Shown: piece by piece, positions 22,021 through 33,541 of the stretch
How the letters are laid out: each line of letters opens with the position of its first letter
Position numbering within the stretch: the stretch's first letter is position 1
NCBI GenBank assembly: GCA_020631735.1
Contig: CM036199.1
Coordinates: forward strand, 15,282,834-15,346,833
Direction of reading: 5' to 3'
DNA: 64,000 nucleotides
Source: Saccharum officinarum
Lineage: Eukaryota; Streptophyta; Magnoliopsida; Poales; Poaceae
Made by a program: the position numbers and the translations under genes
The notes under the pieces: model-generated
Seen by the model: the letters and a program-made list of their open reading frames with translations, nothing else
Told to the model about the DNA's origin: nothing
Database searches by the model: none

Positions 22021-23450
22021 GTGTTACATAGTATTCAGATTAGTTGCTCTTTGGAGAGTAAGATAATAGAAGGCCAGAAAACCGATAAGGGGATATTCCA
22101 CATCAAAGAGAAAATTAAAGAAGAACCATCTAAGCACTTAGAGTGGATGAACAGGACGTGTTATGGTTTGACGACCGTCTTGTTGTTCCCAAGGATCGGG
22201 AGCTTAAGAATAAGCTTATGGATGAGGCTCACCCTTCGAAGTTATCTATCCATCTCGGAAGTAGCACGATGTACCAAGAACTAAGACCTCATTATTGGTG
22301 GACAAAAATAAAGAAAGAGATTGTAGCCTATGTGGCCAGATGTGACATGTTGTAGGGTGAAAGCCATTTATATGAGATCTGCCGGATTGTTGCAACCTTT
22401 GTCCGTACCTAGTTGAAAGTGGGATGACATAAGTATGGATTTCATCACAGGTTTGCCCACTACTCAGAAAGGACATGATTCGATTTGGGTAATCGTGGAT
22501 CGTCTTACAAAGACAACTCACTTTTTACCTGTCAAGACAGATTATCGACCACCTTAATATGCCAAGAAGTATATTGCTAAAATTATGAGATTGTATGGCA
22601 TACCAAAGACTATAGTATCTGACAGAGGGTCATAATTCACTGCTCACTTTTGGGAACACTTGCACAAAGGATTGGGAACTAGTTTGATCCGTAGTACTGC
22701 CTACCATCCTCAGACAGATGGTCAGACCAAAAAAGTTAATGCTGTTATGGAGGATATGTTAAGAGCATGTGTGTTGTCTTCCAGGGGTTTATGGGAGCCA
22801 TGGTTACCCTTAGCAGAATTTGCTTACAATAATAGTTATCAAGAAAGTATCAAAATGGCACCATTCGAAGCTTTGTATGGCAGAAAGTGTAGAACACCAC
22901 TAAACTGGATCGAGCCAGGAGAAAGAAGATATTATAGTATTGACTTCGTAGAAGAAGCCGAGAAGAAAGTTCATATCATTTAGCAAAATATGAAAGCCGC
23001 TCAATCACATCAGAAAAGCTATGCGGATAAAAGGAGGAGACCGCTTGTGTTCGAAGTTGGTGACTAAGTTTATCTGAAAGTTACGCTAATGAAGAAGAAA
23101 CGATTTGGAGTACGCAGAAAGCTCACAGCCAGATTTGTGGGACCATACAAGATCTTGGAAAGAAAGGGTCCAGTAGCTTATAAGTTAGAGTTACCTAAGA
23201 CAATGGGTGCTATATTCTCAGTTTTCATGTATCACATCTTAAAAAGTGTCTGCGCGTTCCAGAAGAAAGAATCAAACCCCCGAGGCATAAAGCTCAAGTC
23301 AGATTTGGTATATCGTGAGCAACCAGTTTGAGTTTTGGACTCTAAAGAGCGGGCTACTCGAAATAGTGTGGTAAAAATATATAAGATACAGTGGAGTCAT
23401 CATGACGAAGGGGATGCAACTTGGGAAACAGGTGAATATCTACAAAAAAA
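22021..23450 (+). pseudogene. Integrase remnant of the nested Tekay-type element
   Basis: Reads as the C-terminal half of pol: H-Y-W-W-T-K-I-K-K-E near 22290, D-F-I-T-G-L-P-T-T near 22438, V-S-D-R-G-S near 22615, Y-H-P-Q-T-D-G-Q-T near 22701, [11 protein letters not shown] near 22876, and G-D-A-T-W-E-T-G-E-Y (chromodomain end) near 23411. Several stops break it, for example TAG in place of the second zinc-site region near 22353 and TAA at 22556. Confidence 0.85.
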
Positions 23451-23521
23451 CTTATGAGGATTTTTATAACAAATGGTTCGTAACCCAAATCTCGGGACGA
23501 GATTTTTATAAGGGGGAGGGC

Positions 23522-26500
23522 TGTAACACCCCGGTGTTACGCAAGCATTTAGGCACTACAAATCATGCATATTATGCATCATCAAGCATCATAATCATAC
23601 ATGCCTAATCATGTTAAATAATAACTGAAACGATGCTTTGAAACATATGAAACATGCTCGTAAAACATGAATGTTGCATACACTTGTTTAGAATTGTTTC
23701 ACCGTACTAATGCTAGCTAGGCTAATAAAACATGGGTGGCTATAATTGTAAATCATCTAGAGTTAGTTAGCACAAATTTTGGAGTTATTCAAAGTTTTGT
23801 CAAATTTGTTTTTAAAAATATTATTGAAAATGTTAAAAAAACCTCCATATTTAGCTTTATTCTCTAATTCAAAATCTGTTGGGAGTTTTGAGTTGGTCCC
23901 TTAACAAAAGTTGTAGAGAATTAAATTCTAAGCAACTTTAATTTTTGGGTTATTTCCAAAAGAAGTCATTTTCTTGCTCAAATGAGATTTTAAAACTGTT
24001 ATTTGAAATTGTTTGAAAATTTATTGAAAAAAAAAATTGAAAAAAAATCAATTTTCACCTAGCGGGCCGCCGCCTCCTTTTCGGCCTGCTGCCGAAAGCG
24101 GCCCAGCTCCTCTCGCGCGCGTGCCCGCAGCCGCTCACTCGCCCGCGCGCTGCCGCGGCCTAGTTCGCTCTCATGGGCCAGCCCGCGCCGCGCCTCCTCT
24201 CCCTCCCGCTCGCGCGTGCTTGCTGGCCGACCGCTGCAGACCACGCTCGCCGCGTGGCGCCTCCGACTCGCCTTAACCCCCACCCGGTCGCGCACTGCCT
24301 CCGCCTCCATCTCTTTTGTCCCCTTCCTCCCTCCTCGCTCACGCGCTCGCTCTCTACGGTAGCAGCAAGCTGAGCGGGAGCGCTCACCGCCGCACGCCGT
24401 CGCCCAGCCCGCCGGTGTCTAGCTCCGCCACCGCACCACCCTTCCTCGATTGCTTCTACCTCCAGTTCCGCCTGGACCTCCTCCATCCCGTGCGCACGTT
24501 TTCGCCCTCATTTGCACCACGGTAAGGCCAGGGCAAGTTTTCCCCTTGCATGGCGGCGCCATGGCCGCTGAGCTCGGGCCTCCATGGATGGAGCTCTATT
24601 CCCCTCCTTCCCTCCAATTTTCAGCGATTTCACGTCCGCCTTGACCCCGCGGACCTCGCGCGCGCCAAAACTCCCTTCGCCATGGCCGGGACCGGCGTAC
24701 CATCGGTGAACCGCGCCACCGCTCCGCCATGCACGCCATCGAGCTCACCCGAGAACTCCTCCGGTGCCCTAAGCTACAGTGTGGAGTTCGCCTCTCCGCG
24801 GAGAAGCCGCTGCTGGTGACCTCACCGCCGGCGAGCTCACCGGCGGCGAGATCCGCGCGGTCAGCGCCTCCCCCGCCTCTGTGTGGCTGACGTGTGGGGT
24901 CCGGTTGCCCTACGGGCCCGCCTGTCTGTCTCCCCTCGCACGCGCGTGTACGCTGCACCGGGTGCACCTAGCATTTCAGTTGCTGATGTTTAAAAGGAAT
25001 TTGAAAATGATTTCCAGAAAAGATGTAAATGGTTTAGAAATTCATAACTTGCTCATTTTGGCTCCAAAAATTATGAAATAAATTTTGGTAGACTTTTTAG
25101 AACCAGATCTATGATCTAAAAATGTGGCATGTCAAGTTTGAAATACTTTTCTGTAGGGTTTTTATTTAATCATTGAAATTGCTGTTTTCTTGATAAATAT
25201 GTAATAAATCATATAAAGCTCAGAAAAATATGGTTTCAATTTTGTTAATCTTTTTGTGTAATGTAATTTCTAGAAAAAATATGTGTCATTCATGTTCTGT
25301 AGAAAAATTTTGATGTGTAGTGCAAGTGCTTATTATTGTTGATAATTGTTATTTTTAATAGAGAGAAAAATATGAATAAAACATGCATATAATAATTTTT
25401 CTATAGTGATCGTTTGCATCATACAGGATCACAAGAAGTAACTCTGGTAGCAGTTCCTGAGGAGCCGGAAGAGTAGCCCGAGGTGCAAGAGCAGGAGGTG
25501 CCCGAAGCCGACGAGGAGATCGGTGAGGATCTTCCAGAGTGTCCCGACCACCGCCCGAGCTCTTTCGAAAGAGGTAAGCCCCGGAACATTTCTCTCCCGG
25601 TTTACAAATATTTGATTAATGCTTTACTTTAACTGATGCATTACATTTAGGAGTTGTTTGCAACCGTTGCTGTATTATACCTTGTTTACCCTGTTCTACC
25701 ATATCCTTGTTACCTTGGTATTCGCAGTCAAGAAATGCTTAGCTTGCTTAGACCGGTAGAAGTCAGGTGATTTCCTGTCACCTGCGAGCTATAGGTGGTT
25801 ACCTAGATCTGCTTGAAAAAGTATGTCATCTTAGCATAACTAAGTGTTAATGTGAAATTGAGACCGGACGGAGACTTGCAGGGTTTCGGACTGTAGTGTT
25901 TTTCGTCTGTGTCGATTAAGGACCGACCGTTGTTGGGCCTCGAGTCATGTTGAACGCATGCCTTACATTTAGTTGGCAAAATAATGTACCTTTCGACCGC
26001 GAAGCTGAGAGATTATTCGGGCGAGTGGATTGCCCGCAGCGCACTGTACCGGAGCAGGTCTGGTAGGACACGGGGGCGCGATGATAAGGCCAAAGAGCAG
26101 TCAGGCGGCCTCCAGGTACATGTGGTTCCTGGCAAACTCGAGACTTACCTGAATAGTTGACTCGGTGACCAATATCTCAATTTTGCGGGTGAGTGAGGTT
26201 TATGTGAGGAATAAATTACCAGCTGGTTAATAATCGATTCGAATCGCATCGTTCACTGGATAGTGAACACTTGACTTGAGTTACTTCATCGTAGTAATAT
26301 TGATGGAACACTTGGACAGTTATATGAAATATGACATGATGGAAGTTGTTAATGATCATTGGTTATCCTTACTTGTTTAATCACATGTTTACTCTAGTAC
26401 AGGTGTAAATGTAGTTGACAGGTTAATAAAGATTTAATTTGATGCAAAGCTTCTGGAAAAGATTCTTTAATTATTAAAAATGCCTTTTTCAAATAAGTCA

Positions 26501-27042
26501 GCTACCCTACCATAAAGCTTGTCATGATCCTTGGTGTCAATTTATTTTCGGTTATGTCAGGTAAGTCTAGCTGAGTACCTTCTCGTACTCAGGGCTTTAT
26601 TCCCACTTGTTGTAGATGGGCAGATGTATTACGGCTACTGTATCAACTGTCTTTATCCTGTGATGGGTGAAGCTTAGGACCATGGGCAGTGGTCATTCCC
26701 TACGTCTCGTCTGATGCTTTTGTTGGAGATGATTCTGAGCTAGCACTTTATTTCGAACTCTGTGTGAGTGTGTGTGGTTTGAACTAAATGCTTCCGCTAC
26801 TTTTATTTGAACTTGGTTTGTAATAACTATGTTTAAACTTTGATGTATTTGCAACGTGAATTTTTATGTAATTTGTGATGGTGACCGCTAAACTTGTTAC
26901 GATCTTGGCTGGTATGTAAGTTGATTTGAAATTCGTCATGATTTCACGGACTACCGGGTTATACGGGCTTAAGTTTGCTAAATCGTCTATTTGATGGATG
27001 ATTTTCTTACTTAATTTCGTATAATTGGTCGGTTCTGTTACA
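23522..27042 (+). repeat. 3' LTR of the nested Tekay-type element
   Basis: Begins TGTAACACCCCGGTGTTACG, just after AAGGGGGAGGG, and ends GGTTCTGTTACA. At 3521 bp it is about 350 bp shorter than the LTRs at 44189-58542 but shares their layout: AT-rich start, GC-rich middle at 24060-24960, and the words GAGTACCTTCTCGTACTCAG and TGGGCAGATGTATTACGGC near the end. Open frames in the GC-rich middle are compositional. Confidence 0.88.
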
Positions 27043-27082
27043 CGAGGAAATCTGTGTCGGCGTCCGGCTGAGGGGCGTCGGA

Positions 27083-27337
27083 TCAAGGAATACTGTCACC
27101 CCCCACGAGGCGATGATGGTGGTTGCGCTGGGCACACCGTCGCCAGGCAGCATGAGCCTGACGAGAGCGACGGTACCGGCACAGCGCTCTCCTAGGTTGG
27201 GAGAGCTCATGGTCACCGTCGGTTGGGTGTTTGGGCGGGAGGAGGACCATGTCATAGCCGTAGCCAAGAGACATGAACTCCAAGCTCCCAAACCAGATCA
27301 CCGTGGCCAATGGAAGTGGACGTTCGGGGTCAGTCAT
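27083..27337 (-). pseudogene. Start of the Tat element gag
   Basis: Only the first 84 codons before a stop are visible, beginning M-T-D-P-E-R-P-L-P. It lies about 60 bp inside the 5' LTR, after a CTCCAGGTAGGGG motif usual next to the primer site of grass elements of this kind. No gag core is recognised; the frame degenerates before the nested element starts at 27042. Confidence 0.5.
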
Positions 27338-27396
27338 CTAGAAAAATGACGGGAAAACGATGTTGGCACACAGCGGCCCCTACCTGGAGCGCAAAC

Positions 27397-28437
27397 TATC
27401 GGTGTTTGGACCCGGGAGGGTCCTAAGCCAACGAGTAAATTTGTGTTGCGTGTCACTTAATCTGGATGGTTATGCAAAGAGAATACACAGGGGTTTATCC
27501 TGGTTCGGGCGAAAGAAGGCCCTACATCCAGCGAGGGGAGTATTATATTTCCTTGCACCTAAGTGCTTGCGTAGGGGTTACAAGCTGTGAGAGAGGGAGC
27601 CGATCCCAAATCTCAAAGAGAGAGTACAAAGGAGATTGCTTAAGATGTTGATCTTCAGTGATGGGGTGATGACTTGTTTTTATCTTTTGTCGCCCCCCCT
27701 CCTCGTAGAGTCCCCTGTCTTCCCTTTTATAGGGTCAAGAGAAGGCAGAGGCGCCGGGGTGGTGCCTTAGAGGTGAAGTCTTGTCGGGCGCTGTGGAAGC
27801 TGCTGTAGCGACGTGCTCCGGGATGGCCGGCCATCCCTGGGCACCATGGTGACGTAAAGGATGGGATGGTGAAAAGACTCCGGGTCCTGTGGCGTGCATG
27901 CCTTGCTCCTTTGTTGACCGGCGGTTGGTCGAGGGCGGGTCGAGGTGGGTCGACGGGGAATGGATAAGGCCAAGCCCCAGGAATTTCGGGGTACGACAGT
28001 CGTCGTGTTATCCCTCGAGGGGGATCGGTGGCGGAACAACACCTGGCATGGCGTGTGCAGTGACAGGTTTTCACCGTCCATCCCGGGATGGACAATAAAA
28101 AGTGGGATTTGACACTGGTACTGCTTCCATGCTGGCGGTGCTGTAGCCATGGGGTAGAAAGTGGTTGGCGGTTGCATTAAATGCTTTGACTTTTGTCTGA
28201 AAGTCGGTGGGTGAGGCGGGTCGACCGGCTCGACCCAGGGTCGTAAGAGTCGGAGATTTCCCTGTGGTCGAGGTGTCCCGTTGAGCAAGCCTCGTGCGAG
28301 TCGGAACGTGGTCGAGGCGTTCCGTGCGTGGTTTTGGCTCGTTGTACCCACGTGGGTGGAGCCTTGACGTGGTTTTCTCAGGGGGTTTGTTCTTTTTAGT
28401 CGTCGAGTTTGGGTACCTCTTGTTTAGGTACCCGACA
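27397..28437 (-). repeat. 5' LTR of the Tat element
   Basis: Minus-sense start TGTCGGGTACCTAAACAAGA at 28437. The end is CCGATA at 27397 where the partner LTR has CAACA, so the terminal CA has mutated to TA. Followed (in minus sense) by GTTTGCGCTCCAGGTAGGGG, the primer-site region. Confidence 0.9.
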
Positions 28438-28442
28438 GGTGT

Positions 28443-29513
28443 AGAGGACAGCGTTATGAGGCGGCACAAGCGGGTCTGATAACGTGACAATTACACGGCT
28501 TGCAGTGGATTGCGGTGACTAGTTCTACTTGGCAGAGGCTACCTCGGTGCGGGACTTTGGTGTTTCGTCTTGATAATTTTATCATTAGGCGATGTGTGTG
28601 GCAATCCACTAGCTGTATGGAAAGTTGTGCGAGAGCCGGCTCATCAATGTACAATAGTGGTGGATGCGAGTTGATGTGTCTTCGACATGTGTTTTTTTTA
28701 TGGCAGTCTTCATCTACGTGTCTTGGTGTCCCATTCTAGCATTGTGTCTCCAAAATAAATTTATTAAAAAATATATATTCTATAACTAATTGATACTTAT
28801 TTTGTATCATGTATGTTATTATTTTTTATTTAAATTTAGTCAAAGCTTAAACTATTTGACTGCTTAAAAAGTGATAATTGCATTTTTATAGACGGAGGGG
28901 GTAAACTAAAATGGTATTTCTTAGAATCTGAGTGAGAGAAAAAATAAACTAGAATAACGTTTGATCGCAATTAATCAACTGACTCAAAGAACACGATTAG
29001 ATACCACTTGCATCATCAGTCAGCCTTCAAAAGACGACGACGGAGCCGATCGTGGCCTGGAGGCTATACTGGAGCCCCCGCGACGTCCCGGACTCTTGGT
29101 GGTGAGTGGTTAGTGGTGAGTTGGTGACCACAACGATTAGCGTCTGGCGACGAGACTTTGTTATGTTCCACAGTTCACATGCACCGAGCAGGTAGGAACA
29201 CAGCGACGCCCCGGGCCAGCTGCCAAGGCGCCGTCCCTGACGATGCGGACCACTGATAGCCGAAACACCGCCTTGGCTGTAATCCCGACCAAGAACATGC
29301 CGTGGGCCGTGGCCGTCTGGATACCCTATAATAAGTTTTAATTTCAAAAGAGCGTTCTGTGTAGACTCTAAATCCATTTTCGGGAGCATGATTGCAGGGA
29401 ATAAAATAGTCAGATACCTGAGGTACGCGGCTGAGTTCAGCGTGCGGTACCTTTTCTTTATAAGGAGCGTGCAGTACTTATCTTCCTAAAGGTTTAGGGT
29501 TTAGGCCGCGTTC
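28443..29513. other. Intergenic DNA right of the Tat element, with a partial Stowaway-like MITE
   Basis: No gene recognised. At about 28748-28903 CTCCAAAATAAATTTATT through AGTCAAAGCTTAAACTATTTGAC to TAGACGGAGGGGG has the order of a Stowaway MITE with a poor left end. The rest is unique-looking sequence. Confidence 0.45.
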
Positions 29514-29746
29514 ACTTCCCCTCCCAACCCAAAATATTTCCTCTTACACACATCACATCAAATCTTTCGACGCATGCATGGAGCATTAAACGTAGGTAAA
29601 AAAGATAACTAATTGCATAGTTTGTCTGTAAAGTTCGAAACGAATCTTTTGAGTCTAATTAATCCATAGTTGGACAAATTTTACCAAATAACAACGAAAA
29701 GTGCTACAGTAACTTTTCAGCTACTTTTCGCGAAGTGAACACACCC
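29514..29746. mobile_element. MITE, GTTCACTTC family, inverted copy
   Basis: Runs from GGCCGCGTTCACTTCCCC to GCGAAGTGAACACACCC. Its complement matches the nested insert at 5291-5534 almost base for base across the core (ATGCATGGAGCATTAAACGT, AAAGTTCGAAACGAATC). The two copies look recently related. Confidence 0.9.
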
Positions 29747-29980
29747 GGCGCGAAAGCTCGCGGTGTCGCCATGACAAAATGGAGCCGCGAAAGCTCGCGG
29801 TGCCGCAAGGTTCCCCTGATATACTCATGGGCCGCGAGTCGGGCGCCAGGAAGGCAGGAGTGCAGGACCGCGCGAGCGGACATGGTGTTGGCGAAGGCAG
29901 CGGCTGACAGCTGAGAGGGAGCTAGACGCCGGCGCTGATTCACTGCTCCGACGCGGTGTCCGCTGCCGGATTCTGCCTGT
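29747..29980. other. GC-rich spacer with a repeated GCGAAAGCTCGCGGTG
   Basis: The 16-mer GCGAAAGCTCGCGGTG occurs twice, near 29750 and 29788. Its core GCGAAAGCTCGC is close to a palindrome. No gene is supported here. Confidence 0.5.
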
Positions 29981-30253
29981 GGCCTGGTTCAGTTCCCGAT
30001 TCGGGGCGCCCGAATTCCTACCGTGCGCATTAAATGCACACTGTAGCAATTCTTTTGTATTTGGTAAAAATTATCCAAACTTTGACTAATTAGGCTCAAA
30101 ATGTTCGTCTCGCAAAGTACAATAAAACTGTGTAATTAGTTTTTAATTTTATCTACATTTAGTACTTCATATATGTGCCGACATTTTGATTTGATGGAGA
30201 ATCTTCTTTTTGCATAGTTGAATTTGAGGAGAAGTTGGGAACTAAACAAGGCC
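29981..30253. mobile_element. MITE, GTTTAGTTCC family
   Basis: The left end is GGCCTGGTTCAGTTCCCG and the right end GGGAACTAAACAAGGCC. The core contains CTGTAGCAATTC, GTTCGTCTCGCAAAGTACAA and AGTACTTCATATATGTGCCG, and resembles the copy at 34286-34543. Confidence 0.8.
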
Positions 30254-30323
30254 TGTATTTTATGTCTGTTCTGAGGAAACCGGAAACGAGCTGGCACGAT
30301 CGAATCCGAATCATGGGTGCGCA

Positions 30324-31029
30324 TCACTCTGGGCACAAAACCCGATACCCGAACCCCGAACCCGAAATACCCGGACCCGGATCCGAAGTACCCGAACCCG
30401 CACTACCCGATCTCTTGTTCGGATAGTAAATCTTATTACCCGAATTTATATCGGGTAATTCGGGTAGTTACACCCGGTACCCGAAAAACCCGAATAGGAA
30501 TACGTATCAGGCTGCCAGTGATTAAGTGCAGTAGCAAACTAGTCAAATTTTCCGTGGCCCTCCTTGGCTTTGCTTCCCAATTAACTCACCTCTTTACTTC
30601 CGTCTTCGTCTCATTGACTCCCCGAGACTTCGAGTTCCCGTGTGAAGCACAAGCATTGTTGTGATGGCAGGCAGCTGGCTTGAACTTTGCTCTTATATCT
30701 TGTCAGTAGTAATAAAGTAGTCAGTACCTCAATACATGTGTCGTGGTTTGGACCTGCGGTTAAAAACTTGAATGCGTCGTTTATCTGTTATGTTAATGAG
30801 TTATCATCTATTCTGTGCAAAATTATATGATGTTATCATTTTTGCTATGATTTTATATATTTCGGGTATATTGGGTATACTCGAACCCGAATCTGAATTT
30901 ACGGGTACCTGAACCTGCGGGTAGTGATTTTTTTTGACTGTTATCGAGTAACAATTCTCATTACCCGAACTTTTAAAAACCCGAAATACCCGACCCGAAC
31001 TTTGCGGGTTATCCCAACGCCCAGAGTGA
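30324..31029. mobile_element. Non-autonomous hAT element with ACCCGAA arrays, copy 1
   Basis: 706 bp, flanked by the 8-bp duplication GGTGCGCA (30316-30323, 31030-31037). The terminal repeats are TCACTCTGGGC and GCCCAGAGTGA, 11 bp and perfect. The left subterminal zone has many ACCCGAA/TACCCG words, and similar words recur at the right end. The middle has no transposase. The inverted copy at 36596-37301 has the same length. Confidence 0.93.
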
Positions 31030-31037
31030 GGTGCGCA

Positions 31038-31661
31038 CGTTGCAGGGTAGGACGCAGCGCGGAAGCATCACTGCGAAGTGTCAGGGCGAGGCACTGAGCA
31101 GCCGAATTGACGTTGAATAGGGATGAGATCCGGCACCGGCAGTCGATCGACCGGCCACGGACAGTTGGCCACAGAGAAACCGCCTTGGCCTGCAGATTCT
31201 TAATGCAGGCGGTTTCTGCAGGCCAAGGCTCCAAGCTTATCTTGGAATAGGACTTCCCATCCGATAATGTCCGATGTGAGCCAGCTACTGTCAGGATCTG
31301 GCTCTGGATTTCTGGAACCTGCCGGCTGCCGCATTGTTCATCTTGCCGTTCAGACGTTGGTTCCAGTGCCAAATGCAGGAAACAAATAAACCTATTTCTG
31401 AAGGCGACAGTTGCAGGTACATTAGATTATAGGAGAGGAATTGCAACTACTTTCAAATACATTTTTCATGGCAAATGACGGAATGGATCTATGGAGGAAG
31501 CCCAACATGGGCGTCCGGCACCTTCTGGACCGTGCGCGATGCCCATCAGACCTGCCTAACCTAAAGCAGACGAGGAGATGCAATTTTCTCCGAAACATTT
31601 AAGACAAACCAATGATTTCCGCGTGCGGATGCTCCTCTGACAAAACGAAACTGGCCCTTGT
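31038..31661. other. Intergenic DNA with interleaved inverted repeats
   Basis: No supported gene. At 31176-31228 two inverted repeats are interleaved: GAAACCGCC (31176-31184) pairs with 31208-31216, and CCTTGGCCTGCAG (31183-31195) pairs with 31216-31228. Confidence 0.5.
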
Positions 31662-31894
31662 ATGGATCGAAGAAAATTTCAACCCGATGAATAGTACCAT
31701 TTTCGTCTTATTTGGTAAATATTGTCTAATCATGGACCAACTAGACTCAAAAGATTTATCTCGTGATTTCCAACTAAACTATGTAATTAGTTATTTTTTT
31801 ACCTACATTTAATACTCCATGCAAGCGGTTAAAAATTGATGTGATAGAGAGAGAGCGAAAAAACTTGGAACTTTGAGACAAACTAAACAAGGCG
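31662..31894. mobile_element. MITE, uninterrupted relative of 5272-5760
   Basis: Begins GGCCCTTGTATGGATCGAAG and ends AAACTAAACAAGGC. It follows the outer element at 5272-5760 along its length but lacks the inner insert: GGATCGAAGAAAATTT here corresponds to AGATCTAA, insert, TAAGAAAATTT there. Confidence 0.85.
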
Positions 31895-32272
31895 CTAAAA
31901 GCAAAGACGGAACCGACAGAATGCAGTGCCAATGCCAGCTAACAACACAGGTAGTCCATGTCTCACTTAATTATAATTAATTATAGTACGTGATTTTGTG
32001 TTAATCCCCGTATTTAATTTCGCTCGAAAGAGAACGAGAGAGAATGAGGTTATCATCACGAGTATTCGTGAATCGAAGCTGCAGAGAAGAACAGGGCTGT
32101 ACAGTATACATTTCTCGATTTGCAAACATCCAATTTCTGGATCCGAGTTCCAACTTCTAACCTCTTTGAGATCACAAGCATAAGGGTGTACAGATCGCGG
32201 CCGTCGATCCAACAACAGCAGCAACATTATTTCAGCGAGCAAAATTCAGCTCGAGTATGTGACCGCCATAAC
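31895..32272. other. Downstream flank of the minus-strand ATL gene
   Basis: AT-rich; the part next to 32272 is probably its 3' UTR. No separate gene is seen. Confidence 0.4.
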
Positions 32273-33541
32273 TTACAATGGCAGCACCGAGCTCCGAGCG
32301 CGGCAATGGCGCGAGAAGAATGACCTCGGGACGCCGCTGGGAACCAGCCTGTCGGTGCTGAGGTTGCTCCGATGACCCGAACCCGATGGCTTCGCGCGGG
32401 AGCGGCCAGTGCAGCGCTTCCGCCTCCCACCGATCTGCTCCTCTTCAGGAGCTTCCTCCGGCAGCCGGTCTAGCTCCGCGACGTCCGCCGCAGTTGACAC
32501 TGCCACAGCGTCCATGGACGCCGCGCGCCGCACGTTACGCGGCAGCGGACACAAGAGTTCCTGCGGCGGCGGCTGTGCGGAGCTGGACTGCTCTTGCTGG
32601 TCCTCTTGTGCGGGTGAAGCGTCTCGGCCGTCGCTCTCTTCTTCGTGATCCGGGGCTGCGTCGCTCGCCGCACCAGCTTGATCTGCTGCGGCGTTGGCAT
32701 TCGCGTCTGGATCAGCTGGCGGCGGGCTGGAGCTGGACCCAATGCTCTCTCTGCCTCCTCCTCCTCCGGAGGAGGCGGCTGTGACGGCGGGGTCGAGCAC
32801 GTCGGAGCGGCAGATCGGGCAGTTGACGTGCGCGCGGAGCCAGGTGTCGATGCAGGGGACGTGGAACGCGTGCGCGCACTTGGGCAGCAGGCGCACGAGC
32901 TCGCCGTCCTGGAACTCGCCGAGGCAGACGGAGCAGTCCGCCGCGCCCAGGAGCCCCGCCCCGGCGCGGTACCGCGTGACGGCGATGGAGCTGATGGACG
33001 CCTCGTCGAGCCCCACGGTCCGGATGTTCCAGACGTGGTGCACCACTCCGCCTCCGCCGCCGCCCCACTCGTGGTCGTGCCCGCCGCCGCCGTCGTCGAC
33101 GTTCGCCGCGCCTCCGGCGTTGATAGACGGCGCGAGGAGCGCCTGCCGCCTCCGCCGGACCCGCCGGCGCCGCACGGCGACGGAGACGCCGAGCAGGATC
33201 AGCGAGATGAAGGCGATGACCCCGGCGGCGATGAGCACGTACTTGACGAAGTGCCGTCGGTCGTGGTCGCCTGCACCGCCGACGCCGGGTGGTGGGGGCC
33301 CGTATCCGTGCATCCCCCCTCCCTGGTCCCTCCTACCGTTATGCGCGGGAGCAGGCGACGGCGGGAAAACTTGAGGGCACGGTGCGATCCCCCCAACGGG
33401 AGGCCGCGCTGGGGAAGGGCCAGGGCCGAAATCAGGGGAGCTGGGAACCGGCGGTGGCGTGTGGCAGCTGGACCAGGGATCCTCGCAGTCCCCGGCGCCG
33501 GGGCTGTGCTCCGGGAAGAGGGCCCGGCGGTGAGGCCTCAT
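32273..33541 (-). CDS. ATL-type RING-H2 E3 ubiquitin ligase (ATL52/ATL54-like)
   Basis: Single-exon gene of 422 residues. The N-terminus [10 protein letters not shown] is followed by a Cys/Pro-rich segment, a membrane span at about 99-120 and a stretch of basic residues at 124-133. A Gly-rich linker leads to the GLD motif at 177-179 and a RING-H2 with Cys203, Cys206, Cys222, His224, His227, Cys230, Cys241 and Cys244, with D-T-W-L ahead of the seventh ligand. The tail is Ser/Glu/Asp-rich, ending in a basic patch. The architecture is that of ATL membrane E3 ligases; the N-terminus recalls the ATL51-54 branch. It is on the opposite strand to the ATL gene at 7965 and is not a recent duplicate of it, since sequence similarity is confined to the RING and GLD regions. 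GC is very high. Confidence 0.93.
   Translation of the reverse strand: MRPHRRALFPEHSPGAGDCEDPWSSCHTPPPVPSSPDFGPGPSPARPPVGGIAPCPQVFPPSPAPAHNGRRDQGGGMHGYGPPPPGVGGAGDHDRRHFVKYVLIAAGVIAFISLILLGVSVAVRRRRVRRRRQALLAPSINAGGAANVDDGGGGHDHEWGGGGGGVVHHVWNIRTVGLDEASISSIAVTRYRAGAGLLGAADCSVCLGEFQDGELVRLLPKCAHAFHVPCIDTWLRAHVNCPICRSDVLDPAVTAASSGGGGGRESIGSSSSPPPADPDANANAAADQAGAASDAAPDHEEESDGRDASPAQEDQQEQSSSAQPPPQELLCPLPRNVRRAASMDAVAVSTAADVAELDRLPEEAPEEEQIGGRRKRCTGRSRAKPSGSGHRSNLSTDRLVPSGVPRSFFSRHCRARSSVLPL

Larger units (their letters stand above)
22020..27042 (+). mobile_element. 5'-truncated Tekay-type Gypsy element inside the Tat element
   Basis: Plus-strand fragment closely related to the element at 44189-58542. 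It begins abruptly inside the region between RNase H and integrase, continues to the end of pol and an AAGGGGGAGGG polypurine tract, and ends with a complete LTR. The 5' LTR, gag, protease and RT are absent, and so are the Tat gag and protease that should lie beside it. One deletion after nesting explains both losses. Confidence 0.9.
12107..28437 (-). mobile_element. Tat-lineage Gypsy LTR retrotransposon, nested and decayed
   Basis: Two LTRs (12107-13148 and 27397-28437) of 1042 and 1041 bp bound a 16.3-kb block. It is flanked by the 5-bp duplication GGTGT (12102-12106 and 28438-28442), so it is one insertion. In minus orientation the order is 5' LTR, primer-site region, start of gag, RT, retroviral RNase H, a second RNase H, integrase, an opposite-strand gene, tract GGCTCGAGGGCTAC, 3' LTR. 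The dual RNase H and the antisense gene are hallmarks of Tat elements such as Grande and Retand. About 5 kb of another element occupies 22020-27042. The coding parts carry many stops, so it cannot move by itself. Confidence 0.92.

Noticed and set aside
30340..30500. ACCCGAA arrays as an interstitial telomere tract
   Set aside because: The unit differs from CCCTAAA, is irregular, and lies inside hAT terminal repeats in both copies.
30317..31372. Open frames over the ACCCGAA hAT element and its right flank
   Set aside because: Repeats of the P-D-T-R-N-P type come from the subterminal array, and the flank frame has no recognisable motif.
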